A stretch of DNA of 64,000 nucleotides, from assembly GCF_963678635.1 (NCBI RefSeq), contig NC_087070.1:50507989-50571988 (forward strand), in the 5' to 3' direction. Shown here one piece after another: positions 8,530 to 19,249 of this stretch. This DNA is from Symsagittifera roscoffensis. Its lineage: Eukaryota; Xenacoelomorpha; Acoela; Convolutidae. A program made the position numbers and the translations under genes. The notes under the pieces are model-generated. The model was not told the origin of the DNA and ran no database searches. It saw only the letters and a program-made list of their open reading frames with translations. Positions within the stretch are counted from its first letter, which is position 1. Each line of letters begins with the position of its first letter.

Positions 8530-9539
8530 CTTCCCCGGGGAATCTGGTTTTTCGTCCCATACCTCCCTCCGTTACCAGGGGGGAAGTTAGAGCGGTTTTC
8601 TCCTGGATAGGGGTCGAACAGCTGACGGGGGCGCTGCTGGGCTTCCTGTCGCGGTAGGTTCTCCTGGTGGGGGGCGGGGATAATAAAGTTAACGAACCTA
8701 CCCATCATAGCGGTCATATTCTGCATCTGGGTCAGGAGGTCGCTCTGTACACTCACCAACTGGTCGATCCTGGGGTCTGCGGCTGCCGGCTGACGTCCTG
8801 GGTTCGCTGCTGCCTGAGACCCCTGCCCATTAGACCCACTTCTACCACGGCTCGCTTCAGGTCCTCGCTCTGGGACAGTCTCAGCCACCCTCGCCAGGTG
8901 AAGCTTCCTCCGATTCCTGGCCCTGGACGACTTGTTCACTAGATCCAACGCCTGAGTTCGGGCCACTGCTTGTGCCAAACTGCCCAGTTCCTCGCTTAAC
9001 AACAGGTCTTGCAAATCCACATCGAATAGTCCATCGACAAACTGCTCGCGGTTCATGTCGTTACGAGCTTGGGCCCCGATGTTCGCATTCGCTACATCTC
9101 CCAGGGATCGAACTCGTCGTGAGAATTCTTTGAGTCCCTCTTTCTCATTTTGCATTAAGTTCTTGAACTCGGCCCGTGCGCCTGCTTGGGTCTGGAAGGG
9201 CATCATTCGATGGGCGAGTTCCCCCAACAATCGTCCCAGAGTCGGGTCGTCGAACCCGTCAACTTCCTCTCGGAAGTGCGCTGGTATACTCGTGAATTCG
9301 TCTAACGCCCAACCTGTCAAACATGTTGGCAAGACCATCTGAGCCTTTTCGTCGTCCCACCTGTTCGCGTCGGCGACCCACGCGAAAAGCTTTCTCCAGT
9401 CAGCTCAATTCTGATAATTGTTCGAAGGAAACCGGTCTGGTCGGATCGTACCAAATCCGAACACACCTTGCTGTCGATCGAGGGCGTTCGCCGCTGCCAC
9501 TGCAGCTTCCTCCATAAGCTGTCTATCCTGTTCGTTCAT
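8439..9539 (-). pseudogene. gag: Gag of GC-rich LTR remnant D, with in-frame stop
   Basis: Gag starts at ATG 9539 (MNEQDRQLMEE), runs in frame to a TGA at 9405-9407 and continues open to 8439. The capsid-like domain spans about residues 50-190 (WRKLFAWVADAN, MVLPTCLTGWA, FREEVDGF, REQFVDGLFD). A proline/glutamine-rich linker follows, then a CCHC zinc knuckle (CFSCGQPGHFAKEC) near the C terminus. The domain order is that of a Ty3/Gypsy Gag, of a family different from copies A/B. The premature stop makes this copy unable to make full Gag. The start lies about 60 bases left of the assembly gap, so the 5' LTR may be in the gap or missing. GC content is markedly above that of the neighbourhood. 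Confidence 0.75.
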
Positions 9540-9598
9540 GGCAATCGTCTGTCGATTGTTCGTTCGCAATGCTTGTCTTCACGCACAAATCGTCGTTG

Positions 9599-9798
9599 NN
9601 NNNNNNNNNNNNNNNNNNNNNNNNNNNNNNNNNNNNNNNNNNNNNNNNNNNNNNNNNNNNNNNNNNNNNNNNNNNNNNNNNNNNNNNNNNNNNNNNNNNN
9701 NNNNNNNNNNNNNNNNNNNNNNNNNNNNNNNNNNNNNNNNNNNNNNNNNNNNNNNNNNNNNNNNNNNNNNNNNNNNNNNNNNNNNNNNNNNNNNNNNN
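9599..9798. other. Assembly gap (200 N)
   Basis: Exactly 200 unknown bases, a size typical of a placeholder, so the true distance is unknown. It hides the region upstream of the D gag start. Confidence 0.99.
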
Positions 9799-10779
9799 AT
9801 TCATTCTTAAAAAGGGGGAAAAAGGTCCCTGTGTGCAAACTAAGTGTACTCTAAATGATTGATAAATTAATTTAACCCATCATATACACAATCAAACCTA
9901 GGCTATATTGACATTCAATCTCAATTTTTCATTGTGCAATTGTGCTTTATACTATTTTAATTCTTTCGCGAGGCTTATCCTCAGTTTTCCTTAAACTCAT
10001 TTCAATTTTACCCATCTCAACGTAACTTAAACCTAAATCTTCCATCAGTAAAACTACTAATGACTGAAACCAAGGTAGAAAACAATAAAAACGAAGAAGG
10101 AAGGAACGGATTTGGGTGTTTTGTTTTTACTAAATCATTGGTTTTTTATGATACGGTTTGAATATACAACTAATAAAGAATAAAAATACGCACTAAAACC
10201 AATCTGAAACGTTAACCACATACCGCTAAACACCACCAGGTTTTAGTTTTAGCACGGAAATAGAAAAGAGCTTCATTAGAAAAAATTTACGTATTAGAAA
10301 AATATACGGTAATAGAAAACAACAAAAAAGCGAAAATCAATATGTTATTCCAAATTTAACTAGAAGTTATTTAAATTTCCCGTCAGTATTACGAAAAACC
10401 CTGACGACATTATGTACTATACACAATGTAGAACATCATACTAACCACAAAACCTCGCACAGTTCCACACGCTTCAGGGGCAAAATAAAAATCGAAAAGA
10501 CTTTTGAAAAAAAAAATTCATTGCTAATCAAATCAAAGGCATCATTAAAATTTCATCAAACGAAGTTTTAGGTTTCAGCTAGGGTTTCAGCAAATAAAAA
10601 CTTAAAAAACTCAAAAAATGTTAGATTTTTTTTCAAAATGTTTTTTCTTTTATTTTCTTATTTCATTATTAATAACCCTTGTTAATAATCAAAAAATCTA
10701 AAAATCATTACTTTAAAACACTTTTTCATATAAACTAACTTAGCTTAAGAAAAACAAAAAAAATCACCGTCAAAAATTA
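9799..10779. other. AT-rich non-coding stretch
   Basis: No coding frame or repeat end recognised. It is rich in A-runs on the plus strand and may be the 5' part of the degenerate plus-strand element whose gag starts at 11620. Confidence 0.35.
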
Positions 10780-10986
10780 ATGTCAACTCATTTTAAATTT
10801 GACGTCAGCACAATAAATTTTAAACTCAAAAGAGGCAGCAAAGTCTCTAACATCATATGGTACATCACTAACGTTGAAAAAGATCATATTAGTATAGTAA
10901 CAAAACACACTAACGACGATAAACACGATTTTTACGTCTTTTTTGACAATATAATCCAGAAGTTGACACAATTCTTCAGCAAATAA
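10780..10986 (+). CDS. Small ORF, paralogue of the one at 11246
   Basis: A 68-codon ATG frame. Its centre (IIWYITNVEKDHISI) matches the frame at 11246 (IIWYITNIQKDQITV), and both are preceded by a similar hydrophobic/basic stretch (INFKLKRGSK versus FDLKLKLKNE). Two related frames about 460 bases apart on the same strand point to an old tandem duplication of a real coding segment. No family is recognised. It lies upstream of a degenerate gag on the same strand, a position like that of the small basic ORF before gag in copy A, so it may be an accessory ORF of an old retroelement. Confidence 0.35.
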   Translation: MSTHFKFDVSTINFKLKRGSKVSNIIWYITNVEKDHISIVTKHTNDDKHDFYVFFDNIIQKLTQFFSK

Positions 10987-11245
10987 AAATACCGAATAAT
11001 ACACTTTATAAAACGCAAGAACAATTAATTGCTTCATTTCCGATCGCTTTTTGATATCATCATATACCCAAGCACAAAACTACTGGAATTTCAATCATTT
11101 AATATTAGTAACACAAATTTTCCGCAACAAAATCTAAATTTCCCAATTATAATAATAACAGTTCAAAAATAAAACAAAGATATTCTATATATTGTTTATC
11201 ATCATCTAGATAAAAATTTGTGTCTGAAATATGATGTAGAATACT

Positions 11246-11440
11246 ATGACCAACTTTTATCAAGTAAATACAACAGCATTTGATTTAAAACTAAAATTGA
11301 AAAATGAATCCACAAAAATTATTTGGTATATCACCAACATCCAAAAGGATCAAATCACAGTTTTTTTCCAAACACCCACACAAAAACAATCACAAATTAA
11401 CTATTCTCTCCCGCAGCAATACTCCACAGATAACTTCTAA
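11246..11440 (+). CDS. Small ORF, paralogue of the one at 10780
   Basis: A 64-codon ATG frame sharing the IIWYITN core and the following charged/hydrophobic pattern with the frame at 10780. The C-terminal part is Gln/Ser-rich and not shared. It ends about 180 bases before the degenerate gag start at 11620. The function is unknown. The paralogy is the only evidence that it is, or was, coding. Confidence 0.35.
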   Translation: MTNFYQVNTTAFDLKLKLKNESTKIIWYITNIQKDQITVFFQTPTQKQSQINYSLPQQYSTDNF

Positions 11441-11619
11441 AAAGCTTAACCCACCCCATAGCACTATTGATATATCCAATAAAAATTTGTATTCATTGAA
11501 CCCAACAAACCTCACAAAAACTATAATATAAAGTTGTTCCAATCCTTATAGTTGATCAGTACACAACACATCCAAACCTTTCTATATTATTCACAAAATT
11601 TAAGTGAAATTAAACAAAA

Positions 11620-12060
11620 ATGCCGAATGTAGTAGCATATCCAGATCTATTTCTCAAAAAATTTACCGGCTTAGATCCAGATGAAGAAGCAAGAGATTTT
11701 TAAAACATAGTAAATTAAAAAAGTATTTTCAGTTGGTACCAGCAGTCACCGGTGCGAATCACGACGCGTATGATAACAGAAAATGAGCTTTATTTGGTTA
11801 AATATTAAGAGTTATGGCTTCCAAATGAATGAGGGATTGAAACTTTATAGAAAAAGTCATCAATGCTTATACAATTTTATTTTTAAGACACGAAAAAAAT
11901 TAATCCTATTATGCATAAAAATCTTACAGAGTCTAAATATTCATATCGAAAGAATCAAAAGGCAAATTATTTGAAAGAAAAAAAACGGTCGAAAATACAT
12001 TTATGATTTAACAGAAAACAGAAAAATTGTTTTTCAAATATGTTGTACGATATTCCAAAG
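11620..12060 (+). pseudogene. Degenerate gag remnant, plus strand
   Basis: It starts at ATG 11620 with a 27-codon frame (MPNVVAYPDLFLKKFTGLDP) that stops at 11701. The FTGLDPDEEARDF stretch resembles the start of the gag capsid domain in copies A/B (FTGTDPEYSVEDYL). Downstream bases keep gag-like pieces in changing frames with several stops. It is an old, inactive relative on the opposite strand to A and B. Confidence 0.4.
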
Positions 12061-12982
12061 CATGAGTGCTCCACCTAATTTGTTTACTAACCTTTATTTT
12101 ATAACATATTTTATGACCATGCTAATGATTATTTTCTTTTAAAAAATCCAAACAATATTTTTTTGCGTTTTTGTGTGTGATCTGTTCTAAAACTTCTTGA
12201 AACCGTTCAAATTGGTTGAGAATGTACATCTGCAAAATAAAACAAAAAAGTTTTTTACGGAATCTGTAGCGCTTGCTTATTAGTTTTGGTTTGCAATCAA
12301 AAATGCAATGATAAACTGCGGAAGGTCAGGAGCTTAAACTGAATTAAGTTTTGACTCAGTTTCATTTCAAGCTCAGGCGGTTTTATGACTGAAAAAATCA
12401 GCACAAAATTTAGTGGAAAAAATTATTTCCAATTGCAGTCGAAGCGGACAACAAACTTGGGTTGATACAATTAATGTATCAACTAGCCAATGTAAAATTG
12501 TAGCAATCGTTTAAGGCGAACAAATTTCTTGCTCTCAGAATTCTCTTAGTGCACATAGAGAAACTGATAGGTTGATCTTGAAATTCACTTAGGCACTAAC
12601 TTACAAAAAGCACACTAGCAGAATCACATTTAAAAGGAAATCACATCTCCCAAAATTTTTCAGTTTGCTTCAATCAAACAAGAGTTATTTTAAAAAAACG
12701 GGCAACTAAAAAATTTGACCCAACCCGCCGTAGATTTATGCCACCATTGTTAGTGCTATTTGTAGCTTCAAATTAATGGTACCATTTAAATTATACCAAC
12801 GAAAAATAAATTTTATGGGCTCTACATAGCCTTCAACACTCGAATGATACCCGCTCCTCAGCAATGAGGCCAATTTCATAATTTTTCCGCCAAAGAATAA
12901 AAACTCGCATGCATTGCATCATTTAGCATTTAAAAGCTTATGGGATATAATTGTTCTTTAAGAAACTTTAATTATTTATTTT
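12061..12982. other. Non-coding, AT-rich
   Basis: No gene seen. The end of the stretch carries a short direct repeat: ATTATTTTTCACTGTGGTCGG-like units occur twice between about 12973 and 13020. Confidence 0.4.
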
Positions 12983-13521
12983 TCACTGTGGTCGGACATT
13001 ATTTTTCACTGTGGTCGGTTTGTGAATAACCCAAAGTATACCGGTAACAGGGAAAACACTTAACAAACAGGACAGAATAATTTCGAAATTACTTGTCTGA
13101 TAAAAGTTACAATTAATTTTATGTTTACAACACAAATACTCCATTATTTGATTCTGTAAGAAACAGAAAAATGTACCATTTAAATGATCTCTAAGAACGA
13201 ACCACAAGCTCGTAATTAAACTAGACCAGGACGAAATCAGCACAAGAAGGATTAATAAAGGTTCCATTGCATTTACGATTGTCAGAAGCAAAACCCGAGC
13301 AACATGGTTGCGATCAAGGTTCCAATATGACGAATACCACAAACATCAGAACAGGGAGGGTTTCGATTAAGTTCAAATGACGTTCCAGAGGTCAAATTGA
13401 GAAAAAAATGAGCAAAGACATCGTGATAGATGAAAACGAAAGTGAAAGAAAGTGCATAGTTCCACAGAAAAAATTGAAGACAAAATTTCAAAAATAAATA
13501 TTCTTTCATTATCAAACTCAT
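12983..13521 (-). pseudogene. Possible broken multi-membrane protein gene
   Basis: Two overlapping minus-strand frames (13282-13521 and 12983-13342) both code for long hydrophobic runs. The upstream one has a segment around LFLKFCLQFFLWNYALSF and then a cysteine-bearing loop. The downstream one has RVLLLTIVNAM followed by LLILLVLISSW, a Cys/Lys-rich loop, and IILSCLLSVFPVTGILWVI near its end. The frames switch around 13300, which suggests a frameshifted receptor-like or other multi-pass gene. No family motif is certain and AT-rich DNA can give hydrophobic frames by chance. Confidence 0.25.
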
Positions 13522-13755
13522 TTATAATCCAAATAAATTGATCAATGAAATATATCACTTCATAACAATATAATTGTGTGTATCGAACAACTATCTATCT
13601 AAAAAAGGGGGGTGAGTTGTAAAATTGCAAATACTACACTAACTTATACTTTAACTTAGTTTTCTAACATTTTAAATATCCTTCCGATTTAAATAATTCT
13701 TTTGAGATTGAATTCATTTTTTTCTGCTGTTTTTAGCCTGGATATTGAAAACAAG

Positions 13756-13820
13756 TTTGTCGCCAGTTAGGAGGACTGATTTACTGTCTTGCCTTAAAAC
13801 TCACACAGCGCGGCGACAAA
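13756..13820. repeat. Inverted repeat TTTGTCGCC/GGCGACAAA
   Basis: Nine-base perfect arms separated by about 47 bases, GC-rich against an AT-rich background. It could be a small structured RNA or a short foldback element. Confidence 0.4.
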
Positions 13821-14664
13821 GCCCCCAGTTCTTTTGCGATCCTAACAAAAAACTTTGAATTTTTAATCAAGTAATGCAAGTGCAACACTGATAAATTGCC
13901 TTGATCTTTTAAATTATTGATTTTTTATAATAAAAATTCAATAAATTGCAAATGTCAATTTCAACAAGAGTATGAAGAAAAAGGGGAAAATGAAGTTTGA
14001 AGCCTAGACTGCAGGTGCATATTTGTCTCAGCAAAATAGCTGAGAATTAAATCAACCTGAATCTTCAAAAAAAGTTTTTTCCCACACACTCAGTCGAGTG
14101 GAATTATTTTCCTTTTCTAATTATCACTAATTTTTCCTTAAACAAAATACTTTTGAAAAAAATATAACATTCCAGAACTGACAGAGGTAAGATTTTAATG
14201 TTTTCCTTAACTTAAACTAATGTAACTTAACCTTAATACCCCAAACCTATTTTGGTATTTAAAACAGTTGTTCATCCAATTATAACTCACTCATACCTAT
14301 TTAATCAATTTTTTTATTTAATCTGTTTTCATAAATATCATTTTAACTTTAGGACCAGATCGACTATGATCTATGATATAATTTAAATGAGACTTATACT
14401 TTTAGTTACTAAGAGAAACAAAGGGATCTAACAACCGACCCCCCACGTATCTCTTAGTAAACTTATCATACAGTTTTCGCATAAGAAAATTGTATGATAT
14501 GCAGTTTTTCATAAACAAAAACACAAACATGAGGTAAACAAGTTTTTAATCCTTTTTTTTTGGTTGCAAACTTGCTTTTGTGCTGAAATATAAATTTTAC
14601 GAAAAAAAAGTTCGCATGCAAATTTAGATTTTTGTGTTTATAACGTAGTGCAAATGCTTGTTAT

Positions 14665-14800
14665 AAAATTTCATAGTATGGAAAAATGCTGATTTTGCTC
14701 CTTACATACTCTTACTTTTGCTCTATGAAATTGTATGAAAGAGTAATGACTAGCATTTTTTCATATATGGAAATTGTAGGATATATGTTTTTTGTCAACC
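14665..14800. repeat. CATACTATGAAATTGTATG-family repeat, diverged
   Basis: Contains several short copies of TATGAAATTGTATGA/TTTCATAGTATGGAAAAATGC, the unit that is tandemly arrayed at 47720-48090. Confidence 0.5.
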
Positions 14801-14963
14801 CGAGTCTCTTGCAGTCTGTCAATCAATCATGCATCAGTTTATTACATTGGTCTGCTAAAAGACTTATTTTTCACTTTTTATGCTGAAAGATTGGGTCTGT
14901 TTAACAATTGGTTCCCTTAAAATTCACTGATTGTCGACATTTCATTAAGAATAAACTATTGGA

Positions 14964-15036
14964 GACCAGTTGTTGGACACTAAGAACACTCAGGATTCAG
15001 GGGTTTCGCCGTGATACGAGCAGTCTTGTTTCATGA
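14964..15036 (+). repeat. Dispersed repeat DR1 copy
   Basis: AACACTCAGGATTCAGGGG followed by TTTCGCCGTGATACGAGCAG and TCTTG. It shares the DR1 core with 37799, 39133, 48529 and others. Confidence 0.55.
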
Positions 15037-15526
15037 AAACAGTTCACGTCTTGAACAATGATTTTCAGTATTGCTGCAATACTTTGATAAAGCCTCTGAG
15101 AAACGCTTAGATAACTTTGGTTAAAATGACAATCTTCAAACCTCCAATAACTCCACAAAAAACAATAGCCAGTGCGTTTGTCATGAAAGTCTTATCAGAT
15201 TGTCTTTAAAAAAATTAATTCGGATAAAATTACACACTGAAAATTGAATTCTGTCTAGAAAAACTTATATTCAATCAATGTCTTCGGAAGTTGGAAAAAC
15301 TAGAACTTTAAACATAGCTCAGCCCAAATTGATAGTTTTTTCCTAATAACAAAAAGTGCTCCTAGAGTTTTTTTTTCATAAACCGCATTCGTTTTTACTT
15401 TAATTGCTTTTTGAAGGTTTTTGATACTTTTTGATAATCTGAGGTCGTCAATATCTCCAAATTTACTTTTTTCATGATTAGAAAAAACTATAATTTCACA
15501 AAAAAGGAACAAAAAAACTGTTCTAG

Positions 15527-15676
15527 AAGCATGACACAAATCATGACAACGTGATCGAGTACTCGGAGTTCGTTCAATTCTATGTATCGACTGAGATCAA
15601 AGAGAACTTCGCGCGGTACGACGCCAACAATGATCAGATGATTACGAAGGAGGAACTAAGAGAAGGTCTCATCAAG
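15527..15676 (+). CDS. EF-hand (calmodulin-like) gene, internal exon
   Basis: A 50-codon exon in phase 0, from an acceptor TTCTAG to a donor AAG/GTAAAT. It codes for the last part of one EF-hand (loop DTNHDNVIEYSE) and a complete next one (loop DANNDQMITKEE, preceded by the amphipathic STEIKENFARY helix). Both loops have acidic or Asn residues at 1, 3 and 5 and Glu at 12, as needed to bind calcium. It joins in phase to the exon at 35569, where the last EF-hand lies, so the protein looks like a calmodulin/troponin C-type calcium sensor. The exon coding the first hand was not found and may be left of the window or in a gap. The GC content is well above the surroundings. Confidence 0.85.
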
Positions 15677-16152
15677 GTAAATATCTATCATTGCTAAAGT
15701 TTGCAAAAAAACTCTATTTCCAAAGCTACAAAATGAAAGGGCTACAAAAATTTCAAATTATAATAGTCACTTTTGATAGTGAAATGCAGTTTTTTTTCTT
15801 AGGAATTAAGTTCCCCAATTTCCATTTGTTCCCTTTTAACGATTCATGGGTTTTTCGGCTATTTGACTTAAAGTTATAGCCTTTACCTTGATTACTTTTT
15901 CTTGTTTTGATCAATTTCAGCTCTCAGGTTCCATGCGTTATGGTCTTTTTAATGGCCTACGAATCTCTTCTCTTTCACCATCATCCCTATGTTGCTAGAG
16001 AAAAAGATCTACTATAATGCATTAATTCATTAATTAAGTTTGCAAATTTTTAGCTAGGAAAGAATTTAGAATTTGCCTTGCATTCTTGTAGCAGGGGGTG
16101 GGGCTGTTAAAAGGTTGGGATTCAGTAAAAGTCTCCCCCCTCTCTCTCCCTA

Positions 16153-16168
16153 CCCCCCCCCCCCCCCC
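16153..16168. repeat. Poly-C tract (16 C)
   Basis: A run of 16 C preceded by CT-rich sequence in the original intron. Confidence 0.9.
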
Positions 16169-16280
16169 AAAGACCAAAGACCGAGTTAAGATAAATACCT
16201 CAGCCTTCAATTTAAAACAAAATTGCTGAGCGCTGCGTGTAAACTACTCTATTCTGATTGGCAAAATGCGAACTCAGAAC

Positions 16281-16335
16281 CAAGTTAGCATCCTCCCCCC
16301 TAAACGGCTCTGGGGGGATGTAAACTTGGTTCAAA
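16281..16335. repeat. Imperfect inverted repeat in intron
   Basis: AACCAAGTTAGCATCCTCCC and GGGGGGATGTAAACTTGGTT pair with a few mismatches around a short loop, like the ends of a small foldback element. Confidence 0.5.
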
Positions 16336-16479
16336 TGCTGGGCACTTTAATTTTTTACAAGTAAAAATCTTGTTCACAGCATTGGATTTTCACAAAAGTT
16401 GACACTCGGAATGGTTAGGCCATGGAAAACATGTTTGGCCATGACAAGCAATAACCTTGTGAAACCCCTCGTTTCGACT

Positions 16480-16547
16480 CCCAGTCATTTCCGCCCCAAA
16501 AACAATCACTTTCTGAAATGACTGCTTTTGGGCCGGAAATGACTGGG
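16480..16547. repeat. Inverted repeat, 18-bp arms
   Basis: CCCAGTCATTTCCGCCCC at 16480-16497 pairs with GGGCCGGAAATGACTGGG at 16530-16547 with one mismatch. A third GGCGGAAATG follows, so short units are repeated here. Confidence 0.65.
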
Positions 16548-16633
16548 TTTTGAGGCGGAAATGTCTGTTCACGCTCGTTACACGATGAAACTGATGCTCA
16601 TGTGAGGTTTCGGGGGATGGAAAAGAGCCAAAT

Positions 16634-16637
16634 GTTG
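16634..16637. repeat. Target-site duplication, left (GTTG)
   Basis: GTTG directly precedes the TG of the left LTR and recurs directly after the CA of the right LTR at 35540-35543. A 4-bp duplication is usual for this class of integrase. Confidence 0.8.
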
Positions 16638-17047
16638 TGAGTTATGTACGATGTGGTTAACTCATAGAGTAATTTCGGATAGGGTACACCGTCTGCTCGT
16701 CACGCTATCTTATTTTCGGCCGGATAGATTCGTGCAACTTCTTAGTCTAATACCGATCCTAATCTTACTCTTATACTATCTAGTCTCAGGTTGTTTAACT
16801 AGTCTCTGCTAGGCTCAATAGATCTAGGGTATACTGGTTTATTGCGGCTGCTGAAGTTCTCTTGGAGAGGCAACTAATTTCTAAGTTAAATTCAAATCTC
16901 TCTGGTGCTGAAATTACAAGTAGTTTCAGCATATACAAATAAGTGGGTTGTTAGTTAGATGGATCATGATTGGTTAATATTAAATACTTTACAGTGGTAA
17001 AATATCTAATTTATCCAAACATGAAATATAGTTTAGATCAGGTTCCA
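16638..17047 (-). repeat. 3' LTR of copy B
   Basis: 410 bases, the same ends and length as the right LTR. Differences are seen at about five sites, such as GTAGTTTC/GTAATTTC, CATATAC/CATTTAC and AATATTAAAT/AATGTTAAAT. On the sense strand the preceding internal bases read CGGATGGG, a weak polypurine tract. Confidence 0.92.
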
Positions 17048-18652
17048 CCCATCCGGGTTTTACAGAGTTTTTTAGAATTATCTTTCTGCAATTTAAAGGA
17101 TGGATGATGGACGTTGGTATTTGGCGAACATCGTACTTTTGTCCGGTTCCTCTTTGTTAGAGAAGTTCCAGGACGCTGGAGTGAGGGGCATCAATCGTCG
17201 TGTCTTCTTGTGACAACGATGGTGTTTCCCAATGAAATCAATCTGATTTCAGAATGGTTTGCTATGACGGGTTTTTCTGTTTTATGTAGAGAACTTCTTT
17301 TGTGTTCGACCTCGTCTGGGAATGGCGTGGAGATTGTGCGTGGAGGGTATGCTTTGTAACTCGGATCTGTACGTATACTCGAACATCGAGGTGGTCATTG
17401 GTCTAGTTCAATGAAGTCTTTTTCTGCGAAGTCAAGTCGTACTCTAAATCCTTTGAGTTTGTCATTGTGGACGGCATATCGGTTTGTGGTTGGCCATTCT
17501 TTTTTAAGTGTAGTGGGGTCATTTTGTCTTTGGATGTTCGTCTTTGTTGTTGTGTGCTGATCTATATACTGCAAAGTATAGTTTACAATTTATAAAATTT
17601 TTATTAGTTCAGTGTTTTAATTATGATTTTGGTTAGTTGTTTTCACAAAAGCATTTTGTTTTAGTTCGGTTATTTTGAAGAGTTACTCACCCTTGAGTAC
17701 CTTTTATTAAAAATAGAAGTGTGGTCACAAAGCGTGGATGTAGCGCGGTGGCTTAGGCCGGCTATAGAGCATGCTCAGGACGTCCTCTCTGGTGGGTTAG
17801 GCCAGGAGTGGGAGTATGATTTCGTGCGGTTTCTGTGAGAGGTCCTGTTATGTGATAACGTTTTATGTTGGGTTTATGGTGGTTTTTTCTTATGTTTCGT
17901 TGGTTGTGTCCTTTTTTCAAAAATCAAATTGTTTTTAGTATGGGTTTGTCTTTCGACTTTTTGTGTTTTATTATTTCTTTCTTAGACTTTATAATAGTCT
18001 TCAAAAGAATAAATTATCCAGTTTTAAACTGGGTTAATTCGGTTTGGGTACCGTTGGTTTTCTTTTCTTAGTCATGCTGTTATTTTATGATTTGTGGTGT
18101 TTAGTAAGCTGCGTTGGTTAGTTTTGCTTAGTATATAATTCCTTTCCAACCGGGTTAAAGGAAAATTTGAAACTTGTTATCGCGTGCTAGAGTTGTTGAG
18201 TGTGAAAGCTTGAAACTGAAATTCATTATTCAAACAATTCTTCGTGGGCGAGCTGTGCGAGTTTGGATAGAATTCTTGTGCGAGTGAATGGAAATATCAA
18301 AAGGTTAGTACTGCATTTTTGTTTTATCAATTTACTACATAGAATTTTAATTTTACTGCTAGTTTTGGGAAAAAAATAAATTACAAATTTTCATTTTTTA
18401 TGAGACTTACTGCTTTTGGGTAAACATTTTATAAATCAATTTACTACATTTGGTATAAATTTTATCAGTTTATCTTGTGGAAAATATTAGTGAAGTGAAG
18501 AATTTTAACAAGTTTATTTTTTGTTTTGCTTTTTTGTTTCTTCAGATGATTCTGGTATGAAGGCTAAAGATCTAAATGAAACATGAGTAAAGAATGGTTA
18601 GTATTTATTTTAAATTTATTAGTGAAGAATATGTATAAATTATACTTACCTG
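17048..18652 (-). other. 3' internal region of copy B, unexplained
   Basis: About 1.6 kb between the last accessory ORF and the 3' LTR. There is no long ORF. A 60-odd-codon open stretch without ATG at 17395-17589 (minus strand, ending RLDFAEKDFIELDQ) begins near an acceptor-like TTTGCAG and could be a terminal exon. A GC-rich island lies at about 17735-17850. On the plus strand near 18296-18550 there are donor- and acceptor-like strings (AAAAGGTTAGTA, TTTCTTCAG). Nothing here matches a known retroviral gene. Confidence 0.4.
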
Positions 18653-19207
18653 TTAGTCGTCGGGGAAAAAACTGTGGGGAAAGATGTCGTGTATTATGTC
18701 GGAGTTTGTTAGTAATTTTGCTAGTATGCGAATGATGTTTTTAGTTTGAAGCAGTGGCCAAAGCAATTGAAGTGCTTTAATAGTTTTTAGTTCTTCAGTG
18801 CCAACTGCAAACTCATAAGGTGTGTTTTGAATGAAGTTATATAATTTGTGATTGTATTTAGTATTGTGGATGAATTCTGATATAGGGATTTCTATAGGTT
18901 GGATAAATTCACGTGGGATAAGGAAGGGTCTAGATTCTTCTGCATTAAGGGTCTTCGTGATGGGACAAAATATATACATCTGTGTTTTTGGGTCATAATT
19001 GCGGAGGATGCCGTGGAGGTTAGTATCTTTGATGCAATATGTGAAATTTAGAAAAAATGGTGAAGTGTATTTAGAGTTAAGAAACTGAAAACGGTGGTGT
19101 GGTTGTCTTGATGGAGTGTGTAGATCAAAATGATTTTGTATTAGGCGATAATATGTATATGTGTGGGTTTGTTTAGTGCGTAACATAATGTCGTGTGAGC
19201 AGTGCAA
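18653..19207 (-). CDS. Accessory ORF 2 of copy B (184 codons)
   Basis: The last long frame of the element. It is open upstream of 19207 as far as the end of the previous ORF but has no ATG until about the eighth codon of the stretch (HDIMLRTKQ), so it is either started there or joined by splicing or frameshifting. The protein is rich in aromatic and basic residues, with no signal peptide, membrane segment or zinc motif. A segment NFIQNTPYEFAV resembles LFIKTPYVFTL in accessory ORF 1. No family is recognised. Its place after env is where complex retroviruses keep regulatory genes; a regulatory role is inference. It is free of stops although env and pol of the same copy are broken. Confidence 0.5.
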   Translation of the reverse strand: MHCSHDIMLRTKQTHTYTYYRLIQNHFDLHTPSRQPHHRFQFLNSKYTSPFFLNFTYCIKDTNLHGILRNYDPKTQMYIFCPITKTLNAEESRPFLIPREFIQPIEIPISEFIHNTKYNHKLYNFIQNTPYEFAVGTEELKTIKALQLLWPLLQTKNIIRILAKLLTNSDIIHDIFPHSFFPDD

Positions 19208-19249
19208 ATCGCGTTCATGTGGTGCAAGGAAGTGGAAGGTTAGTGTAAA

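Larger units (their letters stand above)
13522..15526. other. Non-coding, repeat fragments upstream of EF-hand exon
   Basis: No exon recognised. It contains an inverted repeat at 13756-13820, AT-rich fragments of the CATACTATGAAATTGTATG family at about 14460-14500 and 14665-14800, and a copy of the GATACGAGCAGTCTTG dispersed repeat at 14964-15036. The first EF-hand exon of the downstream gene was not found here. Confidence 0.4.

Noticed and set aside
9418-9862. Frames spanning the 200-N gap at 9599-9798
   Set aside because: They consist mostly of unknown residues.
16390-16572. 60-codon minus-strand frame in the intron
   Set aside because: Created by an inverted repeat; no coding signature.
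17735-17850. tRNA-like GC-rich island (TGGCTTAGGCCGG)
   Set aside because: There is no B box and no cloverleaf; kept only as part of the unexplained 3' region.
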